This document shows, piece after piece, positions 20,881 through 33,143 of a stretch of 64,000 nucleotides of DNA. A model generated the notes under the pieces. The model made no database searches. It was not told the DNA's origin and saw nothing but the letters and a program-made list of their open reading frames with translations. Both the position numbers and the translations under genes were made by a program. The stretch covers positions 124,001 through 188,000 of the forward strand of contig BDIU01000021.1 in NCBI GenBank assembly GCA_002118135.1. The letters run 5' to 3'. Position 1 is the first letter of the stretch. Each line of letters begins with the position of its first letter. This DNA is from Trebouxia sp. TZW2008. Lineage: Eukaryota; Chlorophyta; Trebouxiophyceae; Trebouxiales; Trebouxiaceae.

Positions 20881-23800
20881 TTATTGGTCTACTCGAACAT
20901 CAACAGTGAATTGCACATCTAGAAAGCCCTCTGTGACATAACCAGCAAGATCCAGATGCTTTGCAAGATCTGACTCATGCTCACCATCCCTCAGGCTAAC
21001 CCTGAAAGGGTTTCCCCAACCCATACCTAGGCCCCCTCCCAGGCTGTGCTCCTTCTTCATAGCAGCCACTTGTTGAAAATCTGGACCCCATCTTTCATTC
21101 TTCACGCTCACACTCACGGACGCCAGAACAAACGCTTCTGACGGCGACAACTCAGTCAGAGTGTCTAGCTTTGCAGTCCAGTGCAAGTAACAGCCCAGGG
21201 AGTTTCCAGCTACATTGTATTGCAATATGAGGTACCAGTAATAGCCACAAAGGTAGTACTCTCCAGGTATTCTCAGGCTGCTGTTGGGCCCTTCACGCTG
21301 TATGCTGCTGATCTTGGTGATGGGTACCTACAAGGAGCAAACAAAATGATCAGTCAAAGCCATAAAGTGCTGTTTGCAAGACTCTTGTGACCACATGATG
21401 TGCGAGATCTTGTTATCTCTTGTCAATTCCAGATGCACTGAGTTGAGCCTCAGAAACAGCATCTGCATATTGACTCTTGTTCTAGATAGACAGTCAAGAG
21501 CTGCGCATGAAACACATACTTCTACATGGCCATGTTGCATGTTGTGGTTTGATGTGCAGAAGCATGCAACTAGCCTGAAGATAATGCGCTCCTGCCGCTC
21601 CCCACACGCCTGGGCAGGTATCTTTCATGCCCAGCTTGGGACAGTCGGCGCAATATGTTGGACAATGGTCACAGTCATAAGAGCAACTGACTGCCTGCTG
21701 CATGCTGCAAGTGCTGCGTCCTGTCCCCACGTGCCTGAGCAAGTATTTTTCATGCCCAGCCTTGCATCAGGCACGTGCTTGTACATACTCATCCATTGAG
21801 CAGGAAAGCGTGTCCTGATATGGCCATAAAGCAAAAGTGACTGACCCCCCATTACAGAATGCAAGTGCTGCTGCCAATGTCCATGCGCCTGGACAGGTAT
21901 CTTGCATGCCCAACAGGAGACAGTCAATGTACATGTCTTGCAATGGCCAGAATGCTAAACCTAGCTTGTCTCTGACTGCACCATGCACGTCAATGAACAT
22001 GCCCTAAGATAGCCAGAAGCTCACAGGTTGCTTCTACTTGCAGAGGCTGCCATTGTGATGCCTAATGGTATAAACCTCTCGTCTTGCTGTGTTCAGGAAC
22101 AAAAGTGACTGACCTCCCACTGCATGATGCAAGCGCTGCTGCCAATGCCCACACGTCTTGACAGATATCTTTCATGCCCGGCTTTTGGTGGTTTGGCCAG
22201 CTGCAGCTGCAGCTTTTGAGGCGCTCCTTTGAACCTTGCAGCATCCCTGAAGGGCGCTCCAGTTTTGTACTCCTCTGGCAGCCACGCTGCCTTCAAACAT
22301 GGCAAGATTCAACATCTTGAAAGTCGCTTGTAGCACCACTTTAAATGCCTGTCTGACTCTGGTGAAAGATTGTGATGGCACAGGCTACAGTGCGGTAAGA
22401 GCAAGGCTCTATGCACACAACTCCAATGTGTGCATTCTGTATCTCTGCCCAACCCAATGTATGAGGACGTAGAGCATGCACTCGAAACACGACGCAACAG
22501 TGCCCATATCCCACGTGGTGTTTGTGTATGTGCAGTCATCCCTGAAAATAAGGACATTCCACATAAGGACCGTCTCGATGTCAGGACAATGCAGTGGAAA
22601 CAAGCACTGCATTCTGACTGCAGTGGTGCTTCTGAGTAAGGACAAACTATGTAAGACATCTTTCTTGGTACCCAATGCAGTCGTTACATTGAGGGGTTTC
22701 TGTACTTGCCTGAAATGGAGATGCAGCACGGTAGCAATGGACCATGCCACGCAGGCAATTTGGTCACCTTGTATGGCCTACCGCTCATGGCGTATACAAA
22801 AAAAGCACAGAGACCCCCCACAAAAGTTGGTGCACAGAACATGTTGCAGCTTTTTGAGCCAGTGTTGCACAAATAAGTTTGACACACATGCAGACAGGCC
22901 AGATTGCAGCTGTCTCAACCCCAAAGGATACCTGTGGCGTAACAAAGTGGAGAAAGTCGTTGGTGAGCATGGGGAAGCGAATGCGCAGTGCCAGCAGATG
23001 AGCCATGTCCTCTAGGCTTGTGGCGTGTTTCTTCTGCTTTGAGGCTGCCTTGTGCATCCAATGGCTGACCGCCACAAAGACTGCACCAACACAGGCAGCC
23101 TTGGAGCATTAGTGTATTTCCCGCATTTAGTTTTGGTTGCTGCAGCGCTGATGTCTCTCACAGTACATGCTTCTGACCTGGAAACACAATGGAACATAGG
23201 TATCGGCTGTGACAACAAACAAATCTTTGCTTGTTGCTGTGGGTATGCAGTCCAAGCACTGCTTGATTGCACTTACACCTTTTGAAACTGCCTGCACCTT
23301 TTGAAGCAAGCATAGTATGCACAATCCTGACGTCAAGCATGAAAGTTTCAACTTCTGACACATGTTTGTCACGCATGCTAAACTCATCTGATCTACAGAA
23401 GAGGCAGCAGCGGTGGCCAAGCATTCAGTGTGGATTGAACAGGCATGAGCATCTGCAGCAGCTGAGCAGATGACTGCACTCCAAGACATGTATGGCGCAG
23501 AACGACGATACACAAGGGCACAGGTGACTGCAATAGCAGAGCAGGCGATTGTGCAGGGTTATTGATCAGCAAGGCATGTGCTAGCGGATCGCAGCAGCTT
23601 CAGCTTAAGGCTGTGGTCAACACCTTACCTGTGCTCTCAACAACAGTCTCCAGCTGCTTTGTGCATGAAAGTGACTGATCAGTAACGTATGTGGCAGCAT
23701 ACAGTCAGTTTGATTGATCAACAGGGCATCAGCCGGCATGTCAGCAGCAGCATCAGCTTGACGCTATTAGCTGAAGGCTTCACCTGTGTTCTCTGTGATG

Positions 23801-25968
23801 GTCTTCAACTGAGGGCTTGCCAACACCGTCTGCAGCATCAGAAAGTAGGTTGCAGAGATATGACGCTTAGCAGACCACTTATACCAATGGCGCTGGTCTG
23901 ATTGATTGTGTGCAAAGCACGCCACGCTGAGTGGTGTGTGCTCAAAAGCAATGTCAAGTCAGAGGCTTTGCTGGTGTTGAGTGGCAAAGGTTGCACAGTG
24001 TTTTGTGACAAACACATTAAGAGCTTAGAAACTATTCCAAGCAGAGGCTGTCCTCTGTGTTGGAGACATTAACTGCCAGCAGTTGAAGCAAGACATCAGA
24101 TGAACTCTTCAAATATTTCTCATTATGCAGGACACGCAGCACTACAGTAAACTCTCTTTGTAACCACTGCTTTGAACAAATTTACTGTAAACATCGAATT
24201 GTTCTTACTCAGAGGGATCACTGCAGTCAGAACGCAGTGATTGGCTACCAATGGCGTGGTCCTTACATCGAGATTGTCCTTACATCGAGTGTCCTTACAA
24301 CAAGAGTTAATTGTACTGGACAAAGCAGTGCATACCAGTAGCGCAGGTAAGGGCAGTCTCAGGAAATCTGCTTGCAGGCTTTCACTCATCCAGACGGCAT
24401 CCAAGTCATCAAACTCTGCTTGTACTCTGGCAGTGGCTCGCTGCACTAGGTGGCAGAATGGCTCATGTGTGTGTAAGCCTGCTGGCAATCTCAGATATCT
24501 GTAGGCGCTTTGCAGGCTCAAGGCACCTTCCTGCAAAGTACAGACAAGATGCACTAAGCCTGGTCATTCAAGCTGTCAGATTCTGCTAGCACCTTGGCCG
24601 TGGCTTGGTACATCAACATGAGCTTAGCCTGGAGAGAAGTGAGCTTCAGGTAAATGTGCAAACCAAGAAAACATTGTCTATGCCGACAGCTTACAATGGG
24701 GCGTGAAGAGGACAGGTTGCCACTTGCATGCATTTGAGCCTCCTGAATGCTAATGGGCAAACCACAATCCAATAAAAGGTATCATATTGCCAAGCACATG
24801 CTGCTAGAAATTGAAGATGTGCAATCGCATAACCTTCACAAAAAAGGTTCTGAGCATAGTCGGCTCTGCAATGTGCCATGCTTTTGAAACTACTGGCATG
24901 GGGACACCATGCATGCAGGCCTGACACATGCATGCCTCTTTTGTTGATGTCCATGCAGTGGCACACCCCACAAGCAATGCAACAACAAAGATTGTGTCTA
25001 CTCAGTCATAGCAACTCTTTTGTGTAACATTAAAAAGGGCAATTATTTGCATGATATTGTCATGTTGAATGTTTGTCCAAGATACAAGCTTACCTTAGGA
25101 ACTAAGGATGCAGCGCAGATGTCTACACAGTCTGGCATCAAAAAGCGGTCTGCTAGCTGCATGAGGCGCAGAAGTGGCTTCTCTGCATTCACATATTGCC
25201 TACAGTCAGAGGCAAGCATTGAAACAGCAAATGATGAGTCATGTCAGCAAGTATGATCCCAAAGTCAGTGCACAGCGTTGCTGACACAACTGCTGAGGCA
25301 ACGCTGTAGCAATGGCAAATCCCGACCTTCCGTCAAGTCAACCTGTCGACTATAGCAGAAGCGGATCAGATGCTGCAACAGCACTTCCTCCCCGGGCTTG
25401 ACGTCAAGTCTCAAGGTCTTTGGCTCAGCATCGTCGGTCCACTCTTCGAGTTTTCGCCTGACAACAGAAGAAGCCTTCGTCGGTGACTTACGACACGATA
25501 CGCACTAACATGTATGTTCAACCGGAGCTTATATCAGTGAAACACGCGGAGATTATCATACGACACTCAGCCGCGCAAGGTCACGAACATTACGACATAT
25601 TCGACGAATACTTCGCGATTGCTGAATGCAGAACCAAAGCATAGCCGCTTGAACCCAAATCGCAGAACTCATGCACGTTTTTGTAGGCACCTGAAGACCT
25701 CTGAATTTGCAGCCAAGGTGAGACTGTTGACATGCATACTGAGCAGAGGAGTATCTGCAGGCGCTGCAGAAGGCTCCGCATCAGTCTCAGCTGTTCTTTC
25801 GCGATGCACGTACAGGATGCGATCTGAGACTTGAGGATTGTGAACTCCAAAATCGAAGGTGTTGCAGCTGTTGGTGAAGTCCAGCCTGTGCGCAGATGCT
25901 TGACCGAGCACGGCTTGCTGTGGAGGTGTGTGATCTTGGGAATCCGTCAACGGCTGCGCGTCTGCCAT
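20881..25968 (-). CDS. BTB/POZ-BACK protein resembling plant LRB/POB1
   Basis: Such proteins are substrate adaptors for cullin-3 ubiquitin ligases. Resolved exons on the minus strand: 25968-25691 (disordered N terminus, then VSDRILYVHRERTAETDAEP and LLSMHVNSLTLAANSEVF), 25457-25327 (RRKLEEWTDDAEPKTLRLDV, LLQHLIRFCYSRQVDLTE), 25182-25094 (EKPLLRLMQLADRFLMPDCV), 24530-24336 (SLQSAYRYLRLPAG through LRLPLPALL). These join in exact phase and form BTB plus the start of BACK. Further pieces are a block near 22985-23060 (SLEDMAHLLALRIRFPML-TNDFLHFV) like the POB1 IRFPYM segment, a block near 22110-22300, and the terminal exon ending at 20881 (CYLHWTAKLDTLTEL, GMGWGNPFRVSLRDG, GYVTEGFLDVQFTVDV), like the POB1 C-terminal beta domain. 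Exon borders between 24335 and 21230 are not settled. Confidence 0.75.
21590..22180 (-). repeat. Four diverged copies of a GHERYLSRRVGIG block in the BTB gene
   Basis: The minus-strand block GHERYLSRRVGIGSSACIMQW (22170-22100) returns near 21915-21840, 21760-21680 and 21630-21590, each with a cat-gaaagatatctgtc-like start. Spacing is irregular (about 130-260 bp). Which copy, if any, is the real exon is unclear; the rightmost has the longest open context. Confidence 0.7.
23590..24090 (-). repeat. Diverged copies of a QLETVVEST donor block in a BTB intron
   Basis: On the minus strand, cagctggagactgttgttga-type sequence with a gtaag donor (near 23620-23660) recurs as a diverged copy near 23765-23820, with weaker copies near 23955-23995 and 24045-24085. 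Confidence 0.45.
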
Positions 25969-26261
25969 CGCCTCGAAAAGAAAACGCGATCAACGGCGCA
26001 ACGCCCTGCTTCGCGACAACAGCATCGAGTCAATACACCAAAGTGTCAAACTTGACAGAGCTTGCCCTCAAGCGTTACGCTGTGCACGGAGCGCGTCCAG
26101 GCTTTGAGCGCCGTGTCTGACTCCTTGCGCAGAGCTCTGCACAAGTTCCGTGCGTTGCATCGTCGGATCGCCCGCCCAGAAAATAGACAGCCATCGCTGC
26201 TGGCCGATTTTGTCTGCCCGTATGTTCACAACAAGGACTGCTTGATCGCATTGACGACAGC
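25969..26261. promoter_or_regulatory. Shared upstream region of the BTB gene (-) and the small membrane protein (+)
   Basis: About 290 bp between divergent starts; relatively C/G-rich. No element I can name. Confidence 0.4.
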
Positions 26262-26735
26262 ATGGGCTGGGTAACTTTCGCTTTGGGCCAGATCGTATTG
26301 ACCAGCGTTACTCTCGGAGCACTCAAGAAGAACGGCGCCATCACGTACGCTGCGCCAAGTTGTCGATGTGTCACATCGATCCAACAGTATGAAACGATAC
26401 GCCGATGTTTTGCAGGGTCAACAGCAAAGCTATCAAGAACGACATTGCAAGAAGCGCGTTCGAGACCGCTGTGAGTCTTACCCATCTCGCTGTTACACTG
26501 CGGTTTTGCTGGTCTTGTACTACTGTGCATCGCTGCTTGTCAGGCTCAATTGCCTCTGCTTGCTACAGCTTGACCTAGGCGAGGATTTGGCTATACGAGG
26601 AGAGCGCTTTTGGAATGCAATCATGGACCCAGTAAGTCATATAAAGCTTGCTGTCTAGCTTCTTGCAGTGGAATAGCACTCAGCAGTTGCAGCTACTCAT
26701 TTCACAACGTCATGTGGCAGGCGAGCAAGAAATGA
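26262..26735 (+). CDS. 71-aa single-pass membrane protein, unknown
   Basis: I do not recognise this family. Four exons, 26262-26344, 26416-26470, 26569-26631 and 26721-26735, have clean GT-AG introns and close in phase to 71 aa. The N terminus MGWVTFALGQIVLTSVTLGA forms one hydrophobic helix followed by LKKNGAI; the rest is an amphipathic helix (AIKNDIARSAFETALDLGED, then LAIRGERFWNAIMDPASKK). A short N-terminal anchor with a charged tail would fit a small organelle-membrane or assembly protein, but this is inference. None of the pieces exceeds 28 codons, so an ORF scan would miss it. It is divergently paired with the BTB gene. Confidence 0.6.
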
Positions 26736-27679
26736 AACCCAACAGAAGCTACCGAACAACCATTTGCTAGACTGCTGCTGACCTTCTGATGTGGTGTGAA
26801 GCGCCAGCAGCGCTGATCATGCAAAAGTATAAGCCAGCTTCGCAGGCTGGCAGCTGCTGCCAAACTCAGAGGCAGCGTTTAAGCAGCGTTACCTCCGCTC
26901 AAGCATGCCAAACTTTGGCCAGTTGGTCACCTCTGAACTAGCATAACGCCAGATACTTGCAACACATGATGGGCCGTCAGAAGTGCCTCTACACTAGCTC
27001 GTGATTGGCACGTTACACTCATCAGCACATGAAGATGGTCTGTGATGGCACACATGGTGAGAGACACTGCAGCTGGCAGCTGCGTCCACCAGCACCTGCG
27101 CCATGTCAATCTTTGGAAAGTACAGTATTCAATTTTGTGACTAGAGGCAATGCACAGATGCGAGTGTCACACCTGCCAGGCTTGCTGATGCAACAAAAAA
27201 AGACACTGCTACATTGCTTTGAACGTAACGGAGTGCTACCAGCAAGCGCTATTAGGCTACTGCCAAATTCTCAATGCTAACATGTGCATAGCTTTGAAGC
27301 AGCGCTGCATGGTGCATGACTCCACAAGCCAAGCCATGTCCGACAAGCGAGTCCTGCAATTGACGAAATCTGACAGCCGCTTGCACTGTTCTGTGATTGG
27401 CATTGCAATCTACCAGTGTGCTGGGCCGTTCGGCAAGCTGCAAACAGCCCACACAAGACGGTCAACATGCTGTGCAGCACAAACAATCAGCAGCTTTCAG
27501 CTTCAGCTTGCCACTCAGCCCATTTCAAATCTAGCACCAGAAGCAGCAGAAACTTAGGCAGGGTGTGTGCGACGATTCTGCATTAGCTAAGCACTTATGT
27601 CACACATGCAGTCCGGCCTAGATGACAATCAAGTGATTACATTTCATAAACAACCCATGCAGAGGCTGCTTCAGGGTGG
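26736..27679. other. Intergenic; no gene seen
   Basis: Convergent 3' flanks of the small membrane protein and ClpR1. Short open frames here have no recognisable protein features. Confidence 0.5.
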
Positions 27680-30479
27680 CTACTTCTGTGAAGGTCGTCC
27701 AACGATGACTGGGTTGGCGTCATACTGCGCAGTTTTTTTGTTGTCAGAGATGATAGTTTTCTGTGGCTGCACAATGGCGTCAGCAACTCCGTATGAAATT
27801 GCTTCTTCTGGCGTCATGTACAGCGGTCTTTGCATATCCTGCAAGCAGCATTGCTCAATCATGACATCTCAGAAAAACAAAAAACAGGAAAAAAAGTCTA
27901 CAATGTTAGGCATTGTGGTGGGTGCCACTTTGAGTAGAGGCAGCCCGAGCACACTGCTTTGAGAGCAGCAAGCAGGATGTTGACCTACGGAGCTTCAGCA
28001 GCAAACATCTTACTGGTTCAACCTTGAGCAAACAGGTACCAAGCTATCATTTATGCAGCACCTGAGTTGATTGTCGGGCCTTGACTTGCAGCAGTCGCAT
28101 GACAGGTAGCAAAGACAGTATATCTTGGTTTGACCATTTTGCCAAAGATAGAAAAGTCTGTGAGACAGAATATCAGCACATGAAAAGTTGGCAAGACCTT
28201 GCACAGCTTGCTGGACAGCATATTAGCACATGCAAACTTTGCATTAACGCTGCATGACTGTCACTCCAAAGTCATCAAATTTTTCATCACGTCATGCGAC
28301 CAAGCTTTGCACAAGCAACAGCCGCACGGACACAAAGTGTCATGCTGGCAGTGCTGATGCTGCCACACGCATTTCACCTTGCCAGAGCGAATCTTGCAGG
28401 TTGCGCACAAGCCCACCATGCATTATTGGGACATCTTGTGCTGCTAGTGCTGCTAAAGAAGCATGTGACTCAATGGCGCAACACAAGTGGCTTTGCTGAA
28501 CAGCAAGAATGAGTGCAGTTATTGGTCTCCTATGACACAATCTGCAAGCGCTTGTACTGAGCTGAGGGAGACAGAGCTGAAACCTAGACTTAGCTCATGT
28601 GCAAAATGATTATGGGTTATAGCTAGAACTAAGCTGAGCCGTGCTTTCACTGCCGGTCATGAGCGAGAATGCACAAGCACTGATGGGAGTGGGATATCCT
28701 ATTGTGTATCAAAAAGACAGGACTGAGTATCTTTGATAGCGCAGAAGAGGAAGTACAGACCTTATCAAGCTTTTCAACAGAGTGGCCTGTGGTTTCTGAC
28801 AAGATGGCGAGGTAGGCTTGCTTCTGATTCAGCACCTCCTTCCATTTGATGTGAATTTCAATAGCTTGCCGCTGTCCTGTTGGGGGAACTCTTGGCTGCT
28901 GCAGCATGGCTGCAAAGGAAGCAGTCACAATAAGACAGGACCAATCCAAGTTTGCTGCACAACTACACTGAAGCTTTCACAGCTGGTTTGCTGATTGAGA
29001 GGTGAAAGGTGTGAGTTGCTGTTCTGGTGTAAAGCTTGTTTGAGTCATGCAAGCAGTAGCTCCATGCATTGACTGCAATGTGACCAGCACAAGAACTGCG
29101 GCAGCCCTGATTTGGTTATGCAGCCAACATCCTTGTCGTGCATGAAGCCTGCGGTCTGTGCAGCTATTGACACTGGGAATGCAGATCCAGGAGTGAGTCA
29201 AAGAACTTGTCCTGTAATCATGCAAGCTTCTGCATATTAACTTTGCAGGCTGTTCTGCCATTGCAAGGTAGTACAGATATAAGGTCAAGCTGTATGCAAG
29301 CCCTGCCAGTACCTGTTGAGTTCTCCAGCATTAGGCGCTTGCCCTTGGTGCCTGCTGACAACAGCATGCATGACTGGCCCGCTGCTACACCAACACAGAC
29401 TGTGTGCATCTGCACAGACGCAAACTAGGTGTCAAACTTACGTCTGTCAGAAATGGTAGTGGCGAAGGCGCAAGTCAGGTGTGAAGGAATAGTCTGTGAT
29501 AAGGCACAGCGATTGCCTGCTTGTACAGGTGGTACAACATTGCCAGAGCTTCTGCTTTGCCTCAAGAGTTGCTACATCAAGTCTGACCTCGTTGGTGACA
29601 TATCTCATTGTGTCATAAATGGCTGTGCCTTCAGTCTCAAACCCAACCTGCACGTATCAGGCACCAAGTAGAGGTTAAGTTGATCCATGGGCACATGGAC
29701 AGCAGACGTTTGCTTTGTGACGCTCTCGAGAAGCGTGCTTGCGAGACAGGACTTGTGCCACAAACACCTAGCAATGTATGCTAGAAAGTGTAGCGATCAT
29801 TATTACGAGTCCAGCATGAAGACCCACACCAAAACAACAGAGAAAGCCCACCGTCTCTCCATCAGCTCTTGAGGTGCCAGTGGAGTTGATGTACATGAAC
29901 ATTGGCTTCGACTTGTCACGATATTGCAAATACAGTATTTCTCCTATGAGCAGCTCTGTCACTGCGGGAACAAGCTGCAGACAGACAAGCAATTTTGCAC
30001 AGCTAGCAGGGAGGACCAACAATACTCGAAGTGTTGGAAAAAGCTCACAGCATACCGGCATGCCAAGATAGACGATCCTATTATGCAACAGAAGTGAAGG
30101 CAAATCTGGTGGGGGTTTTCGGGATGTGTTCTCTGCATCCCGTATGTTGGGACTCGCTGCGGCTGGCGCAGCTGCTGCTAGCACCTCTGGGACAAGCAGG
30201 CCGTGATCAGGCGTCCACAAAGGGGACTCGCTGCGTACAGCTGCAAACAAGCAGGAAGTCTCTTAAAGCTGTTCCGATCACTCTGGGCTGGCAGACAAGA
30301 CGGTGACACTCGCCTGCACACCGCAAATGATGTCTTGGGCAAGCTGGTTGTTGCGCTGTCAAGACGCTGTTGCCTATTCTGCCAGTGGGCAGCGCTCTAG
30401 ACTTGTGACAACTGCGAGCGTGCGGGGATATTTTGGGTAAACAATGCGCAGAATGCAACGAGCAGACAGGTGCATGCAT
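27680..30479 (-). CDS. CLPR1: ClpR1-type non-catalytic subunit of the plastid Clp protease
   Basis: Structural subunit of the plastid Clp core, which degrades stromal proteins with Clp ATPases. Exons: 30479 to about 30330-30420 (N-terminal, Ser/Arg/His-rich, likely transit peptide; donor not settled), 30240-30056, 29974-29852, 29647-29588, 29409-29313, 28909-28761, 27838-27680; phase closes from 30240 onward. Family blocks are DLPSLLLHNRIVYLGMP, MFMYINSTGTSRADGETVGF, ETEGTAIYDTMRYV, GVAAGQSCMLLSAGTKGKR, MLQQPRVPPTG and PLYMTPEEAISYGVAD. The catalytic triad is lost: Ser of ClpP is Gly in AAGQSC, His of the IHQP motif is Gln in LQQP, and the Asp before the YM motif is absent. This matches ClpR1 of plants rather than ClpP. 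Divergent from TFIIE-beta. Confidence 0.88.
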
Positions 30480-30913
30480 CGCGCCGGTTCCCGGGCTCGC
30501 AAGTTGCGTACGCAACCAACGCCTCTCGTGGCTATCGTCAAGAGCGACAATTGACCAAAACCTTCTGGTTTGCGCTGGTCTTGCAGACGAACAATTTTGC
30601 AAGGAAGAAGAAGCAATTCATGCTTTGCATGCTTCAGTGTAGGACCTGCCTGGTCCTTCGGAGTTGCGCTGACCCAGCTGCGCCTTAAGCTGCTTATGCT
30701 GACCGACTCGTCTTCAGCGTACTTGCATGCATCAGTTGGTCCTCGTGGCCATTTGTTATTCGTTAAACTGCTGATCAGGTCACCACCTGCACAAAACATA
30801 CGGCTTCAGAAAGCAGCGTGCTCTCGCCCTAGTGACAAGAGCATTGTGCCCTCCCAACTTTTGTTTGGCAGTTGTATGCGCGACAGCATCTGCTTAGTGT
30901 AGACGTCTATAGC
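30480..30913. promoter_or_regulatory. Shared upstream region of ClpR1 (-) and TFIIE-beta (+)
   Basis: About 430 bp between divergent starts. No named element seen. Confidence 0.4.
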
Positions 30914-33143
30914 ATGAAGCAAGATCTCCAAGCTGCACTGGCTCAGTGGCAGCAGAAACAGCAGAACATACAGGCGCAAGCAACGACAGCCGAAAAGGCA
31001 ATACTTTCATCTCTTAAGACGAATGCGTTGCCGCTCTCTATAGGACCCCGTTCAATGTACTGAGCCACAGCCAGTACTGCAGAAACAAGTAGCTAAGCGG
31101 AAATCAAGCACTCTTCCCAAAGCTCGTGTCTCCAAAGCTTCAACAGCTGCGGCTGCTACAACCAACTCACCTGCAGCAAAGCAGAACTGGAAGACGGCTA
31201 AAGTGCCAGCGCCTGTTGCGGCCATTCCAATCAGCAAACAGCTCAAGGTACAATGTCTGCATCACTCGCTCAGTCCAAGTTGCAGTCTGAGCTAAGGTTA
31301 AAGTCTTGTTGAACTTGCTTGACTTACTCTTACTAGTCTCAGCAAAGCATGTGCATGCAAATGCAATGTTGGCTTCATGGCACAAGCCATTCAAAAAGCT
31401 GTGAAAGTATGTGATACGCTGTAATCAAGCACAACTGCAGGCTCTCAGTCACGATTCATGATGACAAGTCTCACTGTCATCATGATCGCCCTTGCTAGTT
31501 GTGCACATGTCATGCAGGGGTGAACAGTAGGGAGCAGCTTGCTGCTGCAAGCAGTGAGGCTGTTGATGCCGAGCATGGTAGCATATTCACTTATGGCTTG
31601 TTTGCTTTTTGCAGGATGTAGTGGACCATTTAGAGTCAACTAGACAAAGGCTGACAGCAGAGCAGCTCAAAGAAGCTGTGCAACATGATGTTACCGCCAA
31701 TGAAGAGCTTAGACATCAGTTGCAACTGAATCCCAAAATCACCATTCATTCCAATGGTCAATATGAGTACAAGGTGCCAAGGCTGCTGCAAACTTGCTGT
31801 ACGAATGCTGCAAACATCTGTCGTCCACGTCTTTGTATTACAATGAGATCAAATTTGTCTTCCACATTTGCAGCCATCACATGAGCTACAGAACGCTGAT
31901 GAGGTCCTCAATTTGCTGAGGAGACATCCTCAAGGATTGGTACTTGGCCAGATCAAGGACGCTTACAAGGGTGTCACTGACGATGTCAAGGTACGTTCTT
32001 GTCATCTGCAGCGACAGGTTGTCACAAATTATGTTGTTAGTTTGGCAGGTTTAGATCCCACCTCATGAAGTACGAGCAGTAGCAGCAATGTCCAATCGAC
32101 AGCAGCGCTGCTGAATTTTGATAAGACCATGCCACAAGCATGTGATCTTTGTTCAAGACTGATGTCTGTCAGACTGGCTTGTTTGGTTTGCATGTTGCAG
32201 TCAGAATGACAGGATGTTGTGCAGTCTGTCAGCCGCTTATCTGCATATTTGCACAAGCTGAAAGAGGCAGTCTGTCTTTGCAGAAGCTGAAAGAGCAAGG
32301 GAAGCTGTGGTGCATACACAATGTTGAGAAGAAGGACGACGTGCTGTTCCCCCAGGATGCCAAGCCTCTCATCACCCTCAGCCAAGACCTTGTTGACTTC
32401 TGGCACTCAACAAAGGTGAGTTGTACGGTTGACTCTGTGCTGATCAGGCTGTGGGCCAAGTACACCCCAGTTGCTTGACATGCATGACTACCACCTTCTG
32501 CAATTTGCGCAAGAGTGCTTTTACAGATGTATGTTCTATGTGTTCTCTTGGTGAGAATGTTGCCTGCTACTTTGTCAAGGCATTCGCATTGTCAAGCTGT
32601 CAATACAGCAGCATCTGGCCTGCACTCCAGGTGCAATTGACTGAGCTGAGACTGAAAACTGTACAGAATCTTGAGGTTGCTGTCATCATGACCAGGAAGG
32701 TTCTATCGCATCCATATAGTAGTATAGTTTTGGTCCGTCTGGGGTTGTGCCAATGCTCTGCGGGAACCTCAGCAGGCACTATGCTTTACGCAAACGTGAT
32801 AGTGCTCAAAGGAGCTGTTTTACATGTTTGCACCCTGCTAAATTGACTTTTTCGGCAATCTGTCACTGGGTTGACGCACCTTTGCGATTTCACAAGGTGT
32901 GTCCACAGTAATGTGTCAGGCCCTTGATCATGCATGTCTCAGGTGCCAGAGGATCCTGGGCGTGTTGCTGAGGATCTGCAGAAAGCAAACTTGCCAGTTG
33001 CTGCAAGGAAGGTTGCCAGGAAGCGCATCAGCATGCTGCCCAAGGAACGAAAACGAACCAAACGAGCTGTCAATATGGCAACAGCCACAAATCAACACAT
33101 GCCTGAATTGTTTGCTGGAGCAATGCCAACTCAGATAGACTGA
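30914..33143 (+). CDS. General transcription factor TFIIE subunit beta
   Basis: With TFIIE-alpha it recruits and stimulates TFIIH at RNA polymerase II promoters. It starts with MKQDLQAALAQWQQKQQNIQ. Firm exons are 31615-31773 (VVDHLESTRQRLTAEQLKEA, NPKITIHSNGQYEYK, winged helix 1), 31874-31990 (ADEVLNLLRRHPQGLVLGQI), 32284-32415 (KLWCIHNVEKKDDVLFPQDA, winged helix 2) and 32943-33143 (VPEDPGRVAEDLQ, basic KERKRTKRAVNMATATNQHM, PELFAGAMPTQID). All are phase 0. A linker exon ending at 31247 (AAKQNWKTAKVPAP, ISKQLK) is likely, but its join to the first exon fails in the visible sequence: only about 26 bases separate a donor-like and an acceptor-like site. A phase-0 open block at 32631-32699 could be an optional exon. 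Confidence 0.87.

Noticed and set aside
22476..23015. 179-codon + strand frame inside the BTB gene
   Set aside because: Overlaps minus-strand coding-like blocks of the BTB protein; no recognisable features.
32631..32699. Extra TFIIE-beta exon (VQLTELRLKTVQNLEVAVIM)
   Set aside because: It is open, phase 0 and has splice sites, but known TFIIE-beta proteins go directly from the winged helix to the VPEDPGRV-type segment; noted as optional only.
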